From Limnohabitans lacus (GTDB lineage: Bacteria > Pseudomonadota > Gammaproteobacteria > Burkholderiales > Burkholderiaceae_C), in NCBI RefSeq assembly GCF_030053395.1, contig NZ_JASGBH010000001.1:1-64000 (forward strand): a DNA stretch of 64,000 nt, written 5' to 3'. The notes under the pieces are model-generated. The model was given only the letters and a program-made list of their open reading frames with translations, did no database searches and was not told the DNA's origin. The position numbers and the translations under genes are program-made. This document shows, one piece after another, positions 48,170 through 55,837 of this stretch (positions are counted from its first letter, which is position 1; each line of letters opens with the position of its first letter).

Positions 48170-49183
48170 ATGGAAACCGTACAAGCCGCCTTGTGGGTGG
48201 TGATCCTGTTGGTCGCCCTGGCGCTCATTTTTGACTTCATGAACGGGTTTCATGATGCGGCCAACTCGATCGCGACCGTGGTCTCCACGGGCGTACTCAA
48301 ACCCACCCAAGCGGTGGTGTTTGCCGCTTTCTTCAACTTCATTGCCATTTTCATCTTCCACCTGAGCGTGGCCGCCACGGTGGGCAAGGGCATTGTTCAG
48401 CCCGGTGTGGTCGATACGCATGTGGTGTTCGGTGCGCTGGTGGGGGCCATCACCTGGAACGTGATCACTTGGTACTACGGCATTCCCAGCAGCTCTTCGC
48501 ACGCTTTGATTGGCGGCATCGTGGGCGCGGTCATTGCCAAGTCGGGTGCAGGTTCATTGGTGTCCACGGGCATCCTCAAGACCGTCTCGTTCATCTTCGT
48601 GTCGCCGGTGCTCGGCTTTTTGCTGGGCTCTTTGATGATGGTTCTGGTGGCCAACATCTTCCGCCGCACACGCCCCTCCAAAGTGGACAAGTGGTTCCGC
48701 CGTCTGCAGTTGGTGTCGGCCGGTGCCTACAGCTTGGGCCACGGCGGCAACGATGCCCAAAAAACCATCGGCATCATCTGGATGATGTTGATCGCCACCG
48801 GCTATGCAGCCGCGGGAGACAAGGCGCCGCCCACTTGGACGGTGATCAGCTGCTATGCAGCCATTGGCCTGGGCACCATGTTCGGCGGCTGGCGCATCGT
48901 CAAGACCATGGGGCAGAAGATCACCAAGCTCAAGCCTGTGGGCGGTTTTTGTGCCGAGACCGGTGGTGCCATGACCTTGTTCTTGGCCACCTCTTTGGGC
49001 ATTCCGGTGTCGACCACACACACCATCACCGGTGCCATCGTAGGGGTGGGCTCCACTCAACGCGCCAGTGCCGTGCGTTGGGGCGTGGCGGGCAACATCG
49101 TGTGGGCTTGGGTTTTGACCATTCCGGCCAGCGCTTTTGTGGCTGCTGTCGCTTACTGGATCAGCTTTCGGGTTTTCGACTGA
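48170..49183 (+). CDS. pit: PiT-family inorganic phosphate transporter
   Basis: Low-affinity metal-phosphate:H symporter of the inner membrane. 337 residues with about ten hydrophobic helices and the duplicated PiT signature: FDFMNGFHDAANSIATVVSTG (about 18-38) and GGNDAQKTIGIIWM near residue 190, plus the second-half GIPVSTTHTITGAIVGVGS. It forms a pair with the DUF47 gene and is followed by a strong terminator. Confidence 0.96.
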   Translation: METVQAALWVVILLVALALIFDFMNGFHDAANSIATVVSTGVLKPTQAVVFAAFFNFIAIFIFHLSVAATVGKGIVQPGVVDTHVVFGALVGAITWNVITWYYGIPSSSSHALIGGIVGAVIAKSGAGSLVSTGILKTVSFIFVSPVLGFLLGSLMMVLVANIFRRTRPSKVDKWFRRLQLVSAGAYSLGHGGNDAQKTIGIIWMMLIATGYAAAGDKAPPTWTVISCYAAIGLGTMFGGWRIVKTMGQKITKLKPVGGFCAETGGAMTLFLATSLGIPVSTTHTITGAIVGVGSTQRASAVRWGVAGNIVWAWVLTIPASAFVAAVAYWISFRVFD

Positions 49184-49201
49184 GCCTGCCGTGATCGCAT
49201 G

Positions 49202-49234
49202 AAAAAAGCCGGACACTGTCCGGCTTTTTTGTTT
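49202..49234. terminator. Bidirectional terminator after pit
   Basis: AAAAAAGCCGGAC (49202-49214) pairs over 13 bp with GTCCGGCTTTTTT (49218-49230). It serves pit on the plus strand and probably the TM2-domain gene on the minus strand, whose stop lies at 49234. Confidence 0.9.
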
Positions 49235-49680
49235 TATTGGCTGATCAGCCGGGCTTGTTCAATTTGGTATTCGAAATACATCTGAAAGCTGAAAGCCAGG
49301 CTGGACATCAGAACCGCAGTACCGATCAGCAAAGACGTTGCAATGCCAAAGACGGTGAGCCAGTTGGTTTGACCGGCAGCGGCATCGGCAGCGCCTTGCG
49401 GGTTGAATTTGGCGTTCCACTTTTCCGCAGGCATCAGGCCGTAGACGATGGCGGTGAGCGCGCAGCCTGCGATGTTGAAACCCAAAAACGGGATCAAGAC
49501 CCAGCTCAGTTGGTCGTCCAGGCCAAAGGCCTGCACCCGTTGGATGCCGTAGATGCCCAATGCGGTCGGCATCGGCAAGAGCCAAGCCAGCATGTCGCCA
49601 AAGCCCTTGAGGTAAAAGCGGTGCAAGCCCAAAGGACCGCCCCAAAAGGTGAGCCAGGTGGTCAGTGTTTTGTTTTTCAT
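49234..49680 (-). CDS. TM2-domain membrane protein
   Basis: 148 residues. The N-terminal TTWLTFWGGPLGLHRFYL with GLHRFYLKGFGD (about 12-27) is the TM2-type motif GxhGxHRFYLG. Four hydrophobic segments are seen (about 1-18, 30-45, 62-80 and 108-128). The acidic/polar TM2 residue pattern suggests a small inner-membrane protein; function is unknown. It is a single gene, next to the acetyltransferase gene 8 bp upstream on the same strand. Confidence 0.75.
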   Translation of the reverse strand: MKNKTLTTWLTFWGGPLGLHRFYLKGFGDMLAWLLPMPTALGIYGIQRVQAFGLDDQLSWVLIPFLGFNIAGCALTAIVYGLMPAEKWNAKFNPQGAADAAAGQTNWLTVFGIATSLLIGTAVLMSSLAFSFQMYFEYQIEQARLISQ

Positions 49681-49688
49681 GGTCGCGA

Positions 49689-50210
49689 TTATTGCGGAGA
49701 TGTGCGGTCACCCGCGCCCAAGGTCTTTTCCATCATCACCACATCCAGCCAACGGTCGAACTTCCAGCCACAAGACCGGATGATTCCCACGTGGGTAAAG
49801 CCGACCGACCGGTGCACCCCGATCGAGCCGGCATTGTCCGAGTCGCCAATGACCGCCAAAAATTTGCGCACACTGGCCCGTTCGGCTTGAGCACACAGCT
49901 CGGCCAACAAGGCCTTGCCCAAGCCTTTGTGGTGGGCATCGGCAGCCATGTAAATCGAGTCCTCGGCCGAAAAGCGGTAGGCCGGCCTGGGCTTGAACCA
50001 GTTGCAGTAGGCAAAGCCCAAGACCTGACCAGCGTCTTCTACCACCAGATAGGGCAGGCCCTTGGCCAGCACGTCGGCCCGGCGGGTCAGCATGTCGGCC
50101 TCGGATGGCGGATCGATCTCAAAAGTGCCTGTGCCGGTCAGCACATGGTGTCGGTAAATGGCCGTGATGGCCGGGATGTCTTCATCACGGCTTGGGCGGA
50201 TCAATGGCAT
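49689..50210 (-). CDS. GNAT-family N-acetyltransferase (phosphinothricin/methionine sulfoximine-type)
   Basis: 173 residues. The GNAT fold shows IRPSRDEDIPAITAIYRHHV at the start, YCNWFKPRPAYRFSAEDSIYMAADAHHKGLGKALL with the acetyl-CoA pyrophosphate loop (KGLGKALL), IGDSDNAGSIGVHRSVGFTHVG near 125. This pattern is that of the phosphinothricin acetyltransferase-like group, whose natural substrates include methionine sulfone/sulfoximine; the substrate here is not established. It is divergent from rpsP; the 132 bp between carry the rpsP leader. Confidence 0.92.
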   Translation of the reverse strand: MPLIRPSRDEDIPAITAIYRHHVLTGTGTFEIDPPSEADMLTRRADVLAKGLPYLVVEDAGQVLGFAYCNWFKPRPAYRFSAEDSIYMAADAHHKGLGKALLAELCAQAERASVRKFLAVIGDSDNAGSIGVHRSVGFTHVGIIRSCGWKFDRWLDVVMMEKTLGAGDRTSPQ

Positions 50211-50224
50211 TGGGGCTCCCGTTG

Positions 50225-50323
50225 TATAATGGTGGGCTTTTCAGTGTGTCACTGGCCGGGTGGCCAGTTGCGTGTCTCAAACGCTGGAAGAAATCGGGTC
50301 TCGGTATTTGTGCCGCCAGACCC
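50225..50323 (+). promoter_or_regulatory. rpsP operon leader with -10 box and two hairpins
   Basis: TATAAT at 50225-50230 is a perfect -10 without a recognisable -35. The predicted leader of about 105 nt carries a 7-bp perfect hairpin (ACTGGCC/GGCCAGT, 50251-50268) and a second hairpin (GGGTCT/AGACCC, 50296-50323) ending 19 nt before the ATG. Such leaders of ribosomal protein operons are often autoregulatory; here it is inference. Confidence 0.5.
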
Positions 50324-50342
50324 AACCACCCAAGGATAAATC

Positions 50343-50594
50343 ATGGTTGTTATTCGTCTGAACCGCGGCGGCTCTAAAGCACGTCCTTTCTTCAACATCG
50401 TCGTCGCCGACAAGCGCGTGCGTCGCGATGGCCGCTTCCTGGAGCGCATCGGTTTTTACAACCCCACAGCCCGCGGTGGCGAGGAAGGTCTGCGCATTGC
50501 ACAAGACCGTCTGACCTACTGGAAGAGCGTTGGCGCTCAGGCTTCCCCCACCGTGGAACGCCTGATCCGTCAAGCTGGCAAAGCAGCAGCCTGA
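50343..50594 (+). CDS. rpsP: 30S ribosomal protein S16
   Basis: Small-subunit assembly protein binding 16S rRNA; 83 residues, the usual length. The N-terminus [25 protein letters not shown] is diagnostic, followed by IGFYNPTA and [19 protein letters not shown]. It is the first gene of the conserved operon rpsP-rimM-trmD-rplS. Confidence 0.99.
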   Translation: MVVIRLNRGGSKARPFFNIVVADKRVRRDGRFLERIGFYNPTARGGEEGLRIAQDRLTYWKSVGAQASPTVERLIRQAGKAAA

Positions 50595-50601
50595 TCGGCT
50601 G

Positions 50602-51228
50602 ATGTCGGTCATGCGCCCACCTTTGGAGACGGCGGCACTGCCCGCTGACGCCATCGAAGTCGGGCGCATTGCCGATGCCTGGGGCATCAAAGGCTGGTTC
50701 AAGGTCTTGCCCCACAGCGCCTCGCCCGAGGCGCTTTTTTCTTCCAAGCGCTGGTTTTTGTTGCCGCCCGATCGGCCCATGAAACCCAAGCGCCCCACGG
50801 AAGCCGCAGCCGCCAAGTCTGAAGCCGCTGCATGGACAGAACCTTTGCTCTTGCGCATCAAGGAGTCCAAAGACCATTCCGACACCATCGTGGCCACGGC
50901 CCACGACATCGACGACCGCAATGCCGCCGAAGCCTTGCGGGGTGCCCGCATTTTTGTGCCGCGCTCCAGCTTTCCCAGTGCCGCCGAAGGCGAGTATTAC
51001 TGGGTGGACCTCATCGGCCTGCAAGTGGTCAACCGCGAAGGTGTGGCCCTGGGCGAGGTGCGTGACCTCATGTCCACCGGCCCCCAAACCGTGCTGGTGA
51101 TCGAAGCGGCCCCCGAAGCGGAGGGTGGCAAGCCTGTCGAGCGCATGATCCCCTTTGTGAGCGCATTTGTGGACGGCGTCGATTTGCCGGCCAAGCGCAT
51201 CACCGTAGACTGGCAGCCCGACTACTGA
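50602..51228 (+). CDS. rimM: Ribosome maturation factor RimM
   Basis: Helps assemble the 30S head around S19. 208 residues, about 30 longer than E. coli RimM. The N-terminal RimM domain starts [21 protein letters not shown], and the PRC-barrel contains [22 protein letters not shown] and the end [27 protein letters not shown]. An insertion rich in Lys/Ala/Pro (about 55-75) accounts for the extra length and is found in related Burkholderiales. It starts 8 bp after rpsP. Confidence 0.97.
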   Translation: MSVMRPPLETAALPADAIEVGRIADAWGIKGWFKVLPHSASPEALFSSKRWFLLPPDRPMKPKRPTEAAAAKSEAAAWTEPLLLRIKESKDHSDTIVATAHDIDDRNAAEALRGARIFVPRSSFPSAAEGEYYWVDLIGLQVVNREGVALGEVRDLMSTGPQTVLVIEAAPEAEGGKPVERMIPFVSAFVDGVDLPAKRITVDWQPDY

Positions 51229-51256
51229 TCGGCCCCGGCCGTGGAGGGCCACATCC

Positions 51257-52009
51257 ATGCGCTTTGACATCATCACGCTGTTCCCCGAATTGTTTGCACC
51301 GCTGCTCACCAGCGGCATCACCCGCCGTGCCTACGAAGGCGGCTTGGTCGATGTGCGCTTGTGGAACCCACGCGACCACGCCGAAGGCAACTACCGTCGG
51401 GTGGACGACCGCTCTTTTGGCGGTGGCCCCGGCATGGTCATGCTGGCCGAGCCCTTGTTCAAAACCCTCAGCGCCATCCGTGCCGATCGCAACGAGGCCG
51501 AGCCTGCGCCCTTGGTGCTGTTCTCGCCCATTGGGCAGGCCCTGAACCACAACGCTGTGGCGACATGGTCGCAAAGCGCAGGCGCAGTGCTGCTGTGCGG
51601 CCGCTACGAAGGCGTGGACCAACGCTTCATTGACCAGCATGTGGATCAGCAAATCAGCCTGGGCGACTTTGTGCTCTCGGGTGGCGAAATCGCGGCCATG
51701 GCGCTGCTCGATGCCGTCGCCCGTTTGCAGCCCGGCGTGCTGAACGACGAAGGTAGCCACCAGCTCGACAGCTTCAACCCCGCGCTGGACGGTTTGCTCG
51801 ACAGCCCGCACTACACGCGACCCGAAGTGTGGCAAGGCCACGCCGTGCCCCCCGAGCTGATGTCGGGGCACCACGCCCACATCGAGCGCTGGCGACGCGA
51901 GCAAAGCCTGCGCCTGACGGCCTTGCATCGCCCCGAATTGCTGGCACAGGCCCGGGCTGAAGGCCGCCTGACTCGGCAGGACGAGACCTTTTTGCAAAAA
52001 AAGCTATAA
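51257..52009 (+). CDS. trmD: tRNA (guanine-37-N1)-methyltransferase
   Basis: SPOUT-class enzyme that makes m1G37 to prevent frameshifting. 250 residues. Seen: [13 protein letters not shown] start, [14 protein letters not shown], the trefoil knot SAM-binding [11 protein letters not shown] and [29 protein letters not shown]. It starts 29 bp after rimM. A perfect TATAAT lies over its stop codon (52005-52010) and may be the -10 of a promoter for rplS. Confidence 0.99.
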   Translation: MRFDIITLFPELFAPLLTSGITRRAYEGGLVDVRLWNPRDHAEGNYRRVDDRSFGGGPGMVMLAEPLFKTLSAIRADRNEAEPAPLVLFSPIGQALNHNAVATWSQSAGAVLLCGRYEGVDQRFIDQHVDQQISLGDFVLSGGEIAAMALLDAVARLQPGVLNDEGSHQLDSFNPALDGLLDSPHYTRPEVWQGHAVPPELMSGHHAHIERWRREQSLRLTALHRPELLAQARAEGRLTRQDETFLQKKL

Positions 52010-52129
52010 TCAAGGGCTTTTCGATCCTCTACCCGCCGCGGTTTGGCTCCAGTTGTGCACTTGATGCACAGCGTTCACAGCGCAAAACGCCCCTTGTGTA
52101 GCGAGGCATGATCGGACGGAGTTCAAAAA

Positions 52130-52513
52130 ATGAATTTGATTCAAACTCTTGAGCAGGAAGAAATTGCCCGTTTGGGTAAAGTGATTCCTGAATTTGCCCC
52201 CGGCGACACCGTGATTGTCAGCGTGAATGTGGTTGAAGGTACCCGCAAACGCGTCCAGGCTTACGAAGGCGTCGTGATTGCCAAGCGCAATCGTGGTCTG
52301 AACAGCGGCTTCACAGTGCGCAAGATCTCCAGCGGTGAAGGCGTGGAACGTACGTTCCAAACCTACAGCCCTTTGATCGCCAGCATCGAAGTCAAGCGTC
52401 GTGGTGATGTTCGCCGCGCCAAGCTGTACTACCTGCGCGATCGCAGCGGCAAGTCGGCACGTATCAAGGAAAAGTTGCCTCAGCGCAAAGCAGCCCCCGT
52501 GGCCGCCGCGTAA
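52130..52513 (+). CDS. rplS: 50S ribosomal protein L19
   Basis: Large-subunit protein at the subunit interface. 127 residues. The N-terminus [27 protein letters not shown] and the core [37 protein letters not shown] are diagnostic. It follows trmD by 120 bp, a wider gap than between the other genes of the operon; the gap has no ORF. It is followed by a strong terminator. Confidence 0.99.
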   Translation: MNLIQTLEQEEIARLGKVIPEFAPGDTVIVSVNVVEGTRKRVQAYEGVVIAKRNRGLNSGFTVRKISSGEGVERTFQTYSPLIASIEVKRRGDVRRAKLYYLRDRSGKSARIKEKLPQRKAAPVAAA

Positions 52514-52531
52514 AGCCTTTTTCGAAGGTAC

Positions 52532-52567
52532 AAAAAACCGCCCGGGTTCGCCCGAGGCGGTTTTTTT
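52532..52567 (+). terminator. Terminator of the rpsP-rplS operon
   Basis: AAAACCGCC pairs with GGCGGTTTT around an inner CGGG/CCCG stem with a TTCG loop, followed by seven T. It lies 19 bp after the rplS stop. Confidence 0.95.
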
Positions 52568-52602
52568 GCGCCTGTAGTTCAGGCCCCAAGGCCCACCCCC
52601 AT

Positions 52603-52635
52603 GAAAAAAGGCCTTGCCGGTGAGGGCAAGGCCTT
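52603..52635 (-). terminator. Terminator of the DEAD-box helicase gene
   Basis: AAGGCCTTGCC (52608-52618) pairs over 11 bp with GGCAAGGCCTT (52625-52635), loop GGTGAG; six A on the plus strand give the T-run for the minus-strand transcript, about 40 bp after the stop. Confidence 0.93.
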
Positions 52636-52672
52636 AGAAGGGGCAGGGCCGACAAGGGCCCTGAAGCGGTGT

Positions 52673-54745
52673 TTAGCCGCGTGTGATTTTCAGCACGCGG
52701 GTGCCACCGCGTTTGCCGTCACCACCGCCTGCGCCGCCTGCGTTGTGGGGCTTGAAGTTGCCGGCACCGAACTGCTTGGGGCCGCGGGCGAATTTGTCGC
52801 CAGCTGCACCGCGAGGTGCCGCGCCGCGTGGGGCATTGCGGCTGTCGCCACGGTCTTCCCAACGACCGCCTTGGCCACCTTGACGGCCTTCACCGCCACG
52901 TGCGTCCTGGCGTGGGGCGCCACGGTTCTCGCGGTCCCAAGGGTGTGCTGGGGCCGCTGCGCGCTGCTCGAAGCGGTCACCGCCACGGGGTGCATCGAAT
53001 CGGGCATCGTTACGGCCATCTTTACGTGGGTCAAAGCGGGGCTCGAAACGGGGTTGCTCATCGCGGAAGTTGCCGCGTGGTGCCCGGTTGTCAAAGCCGC
53101 CGCCATCACGGTCACGGTTGCCGCCAAAGTCACGGCCACCGCCGCCAGAGCGGCCACGGAAACCACCGCCGGCGTTGGCGTAGTTGCGCTCGCCACCAAA
53201 GCGGTCACCGCCTCGGCCCATGGGCTTGCGTGCTTCGGGCATGCGAGCTTTAGGCTCCATGCCTGGGATCACTTCGGCCTTGAAAGGCTGGCGTGTGTAG
53301 GACTCGATGTCACCAATCTTGCGGCGGTCACGGATTTCGGCAAAGGTCACGGCCAAACCATCGCGACCCGCACGGCCTGTACGGCCGATGCGGTGGGTGT
53401 AGTCCTCTGCCTTCATCGGCAAGCCGAAGTTGAATACGTGGGTGATGGTGGGCACGTCAATGCCGCGTGCAGCCACGTCGGTGGCCACCAGAATTTGAAC
53501 TTGACCGTTGCGCAAGGCCATCAGGCGGCGGTTGCGCATGCCTTGGCTCAGGGCGCCGTGCAGAGCGACAGCGGAGAAGCCGTCTTGCTGCAGGTCGGTG
53601 GCCAGGCCATCGCACTCGATTTGGGTGCTGGCAAACACGATCGCTTGGTCGATGGTGGTATCACGCAGCCAGTGGTCGAGCAGCTGGCGCTTGTGTTGCG
53701 CGTTGTCCGCCCAGAACAGCACCTGCTTGATGTTGTTGTGCTTTTCTTGTGGGTTGTCGATCTGGATTTTCTGGACCGAAGAACCACCGTCGTGCATCAC
53801 GCGCATGGCCAGTTGCTGAATGCGCGGTGCAAAGGTGGCACTGAACATCATGGTCTGGCGACGCTGGCTGGTCATGTCGTTGATGTCGGCCAAGTCGTCC
53901 GAGAAGCCCAGGTCGAGCATGCGGTCGGCTTCGTCCACCACCAGGAACTGCACTTGGTCCAGCTTGATTTGCATGGAGCGCTGCAGGTCCAGCAAACGGC
54001 CAGGGGTGGCCACCACCAAGTTGGCGTTTTGCAACTTGGCAATTTGCAACTGGTAAGGAATGCCACCGACCACGTTGGCCACGCGCAGACCGCGTGTGTG
54101 CTTGACCAGCTCAATGGCGTCGTGCGCCACTTGCTGGGCCAGCTCGCGTGTAGGGCACAGGATCAGGGCGCCGGGTACAGCCGCCTTGAAGTTGCGTGGG
54201 TTGGTGGGGTCTTTGCGTTTGGCACGCTTGGGAGCGGGTTCGCCCTTGGCGGCGGCATCGGCGCAAGCTTGTTCGAACTCGGCTCGCTCAGCGGCTTCTT
54301 GCTCGGCCATTTGCTGGATCAAGGTGTGCAGCACAGGCAGCAAGAAGGCGGCGGTTTTGCCACTGCCGGTTTGGCTGGAGACCATCAGGTCGCTGTAGCC
54401 GTTGGACAAGCCGTCTTTGGAGCCGCCTGCTGTGGGCAGTGCCAAAGGAATGGCGCGCAATTGCACCGCGGTCGGTTGGGTGTAGCCCAGGTCGGCCACG
54501 GCTTGCACCAGCTCAGGGGCCAGGCCCAGCTCCACGAAACCGTTGGGCACATCGGCGACGGCTTCTTCTTGGGCCTCTTCAGTTGTGGCTTCAAGCGCCA
54601 CTTCAGGGGTAATTTCGGCCGCAGCAGCGACCATGATTTCAGTGGCCAAATTGCTCGATGCGGTCTGGGCAGACGATTCGGCGGAAATGGATGTGTTTTC
54701 GGCAGACGACAAGTCGTTCTGCACTGTGTTCAAAGTGTCAGTCAT
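52673..54745 (-). CDS. DEAD-box ATP-dependent RNA helicase with RGG-type tail
   Basis: Unwinds RNA in ribosome assembly or mRNA decay. The ATG at 54745 (MTDTLNTVQNDLSS) gives 690 residues. Order: acidic, Ala/Glu-rich N-terminal extension (1-65), Q-motif region (FVELGLAPELVQAVADLGYTQPTAVQ), Walker A SSQTGSGKTAAF (near 124), a charged insertion (about 145-180, many Ala/Glu/Lys), motif Ia PTRELAQQ, DEAD box VVDEADRMLDLGF (near 285), SATFAPR, helicase C-terminal domain with ARGIDVPTITHVFNFGLP and HRIGRTGRAGRDG, then a 180-residue Arg/Gly/Asp-rich tail with many RGG-like repeats that binds RNA. The RhlE/DeaD-like group fits; exact orthology is not assigned. A long 5' leader (54746 to about 54955) precedes it. 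Confidence 0.95.
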   Translation of the reverse strand: MTDTLNTVQNDLSSAENTSISAESSAQTASSNLATEIMVAAAAEITPEVALEATTEEAQEEAVADVPNGFVELGLAPELVQAVADLGYTQPTAVQLRAIPLALPTAGGSKDGLSNGYSDLMVSSQTGSGKTAAFLLPVLHTLIQQMAEQEAAERAEFEQACADAAAKGEPAPKRAKRKDPTNPRNFKAAVPGALILCPTRELAQQVAHDAIELVKHTRGLRVANVVGGIPYQLQIAKLQNANLVVATPGRLLDLQRSMQIKLDQVQFLVVDEADRMLDLGFSDDLADINDMTSQRRQTMMFSATFAPRIQQLAMRVMHDGGSSVQKIQIDNPQEKHNNIKQVLFWADNAQHKRQLLDHWLRDTTIDQAIVFASTQIECDGLATDLQQDGFSAVALHGALSQGMRNRRLMALRNGQVQILVATDVAARGIDVPTITHVFNFGLPMKAEDYTHRIGRTGRAGRDGLAVTFAEIRDRRKIGDIESYTRQPFKAEVIPGMEPKARMPEARKPMGRGGDRFGGERNYANAGGGFRGRSGGGGRDFGGNRDRDGGGFDNRAPRGNFRDEQPRFEPRFDPRKDGRNDARFDAPRGGDRFEQRAAAPAHPWDRENRGAPRQDARGGEGRQGGQGGRWEDRGDSRNAPRGAAPRGAAGDKFARGPKQFGAGNFKPHNAGGAGGGDGKRGGTRVLKITRG

Positions 54746-54968
54746 TTTTTGTAGATAAAACTCGCACGGAACAACGGCCGCAAACAGGAAAGCTGTTGCA
54801 TTTGGCCGCAGGCACCGCAAGGTTGAAAAAACATCAACCATCAAACGGTGCTCGCGAGTGGCGCTGGGCATGGAGCCTGGCCGCTGTGAGTGACCCTATC
54901 GTTGGGTCAAGGCATGAAGGGAGATGTAAGAAACGCTGCACATGTTGCGCAGCGAGCCCACGATTATG
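54746..54968 (-). promoter_or_regulatory. Long 5' leader of the helicase gene with terminal hairpin
   Basis: On the minus strand CATAAT (plus 54963-54968) is a good -10; a start near 54956 gives a leader of about 210 nt. The very first segment can fold into CGCTGC/GCAGCG (54934-54954) with a short loop. No ORF lies in it. Long structured leaders are typical of autoregulated or cold-induced RNA helicases; here this is inferred. No clear -35 was seen. Confidence 0.45.
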
Positions 54969-55010
54969 ACACGGTTCTCGAAAAGGCGCTAGGGTTTTCC
55001 CTGAAAACGC

Positions 55011-55598
55011 TCACAACTTGATGAAATGCTCGCGGTAATGCGCCAATTCGTCGATGGATTCGTGCACATCGGCCAGGGCGGTGTGCTTTTGCTGCTTCTT
55101 GAAAGTCGAGTACACCTCGGGCTTCCATCGGCGAGACAACTCCTTGAGGGTGCTCACGTCCAGGTTGCGGTAGTGAAAGAACGCCTCCAGCTTGGGCATG
55201 AACTTGACCAAAAAGCGGCGGTCCTGGCTGATGGTGTTGCCGCACAGGGGCGACGCGCCTTTGGGCAGGTATTTTTTCAAAAAGGTGAGGATCTGCTCTT
55301 CGGCGTCGGCTTCGCTGGTGGTGGAGGCTTTGACCTTGGCGATCAAGCCGCTCTTGCCGTGCGTGCCCTTGTTCCAGGCGTCCATCTTGTTCAGCAACGC
55401 GTCGCTTTGGTGGATCACCAGCACCGGGCCTTCGATGCGAGGCGTCAGGTGCGGGCCGGTCACGATCACGGCGATTTCGAGCAGGCGCTCTTTTTCAGGG
55501 TCCAGGCCCGTCATTTCGCAATCGATCCAGACCAGGTTCTGGTCAGACTTGGCCAATTCGGCCACTTCGGGGGCGGTGGTGGTGTTCACTTCAGACAT
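55011..55598 (-). CDS. orn: Oligoribonuclease
   Basis: DEDDh exonuclease that degrades 2- to 5-nt RNAs and pGpG to mononucleotides. The ATG at 55598 ([15 protein letters not shown]) gives 195 residues. Metal-binding acids are Asp26 and Glu28 ([13 protein letters not shown]); [16 protein letters not shown] contains the third, and [18 protein letters not shown] the His/Asp pair near the C-terminus. It is divergent from the M48 protease gene, the two-copy BIME lying between them. Confidence 0.97.
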   Translation of the reverse strand: MSEVNTTTAPEVAELAKSDQNLVWIDCEMTGLDPEKERLLEIAVIVTGPHLTPRIEGPVLVIHQSDALLNKMDAWNKGTHGKSGLIAKVKASTTSEADAEEQILTFLKKYLPKGASPLCGNTISQDRRFLVKFMPKLEAFFHYRNLDVSTLKELSRRWKPEVYSTFKKQQKHTALADVHESIDELAHYREHFIKL

Positions 55599-55626
55599 GG
55601 CTCGATTGTCGCTGAAGCCGAAAGGC

Positions 55627-55803
55627 AGGTCGGTGGCTTCAGCCCCGACATGGCGCATCTGCTGATCGCGCAAGCGTCGGACCTGAAGGTGCCGACCTAC
55701 GGGGAAGGGTAGGGCAGGTCAGGGGATGGGTAGGTCGGCGGCTTCAGCCCCGACATAGGGCCTCTGCAGATTGCTCAAGCGTTGGACCTGAAGGTGCCGA
55801 CCT
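55627..55803. repeat. Two direct copies of a 72-bp BIME (REP pair)
   Basis: Copies at 55627-55698 and 55732-55803 are about 85 percent identical. Each consists of two inverted REP-like units: AGGTCGG(t/c)GGCTTCAG at the left end and, read in reverse, AGGTCGGCACCTTCAGGTCC at the right end. A GTAG head precedes the second copy. This REP family differs from the one in the trp genes. The repeats fill the orn-M48 intergenic region. Confidence 0.85.
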
Positions 55804-55837
55804 GCGGGTTATGGGGGCGGCTCCTACAATAGGCCGG

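Noticed and set aside
52010..52129. An L19 leader motif in the trmD-rplS gap
   Set aside because: Only a TATAAT over the trmD stop and weak pairing were found; no stable conserved structure could be recognised by eye.
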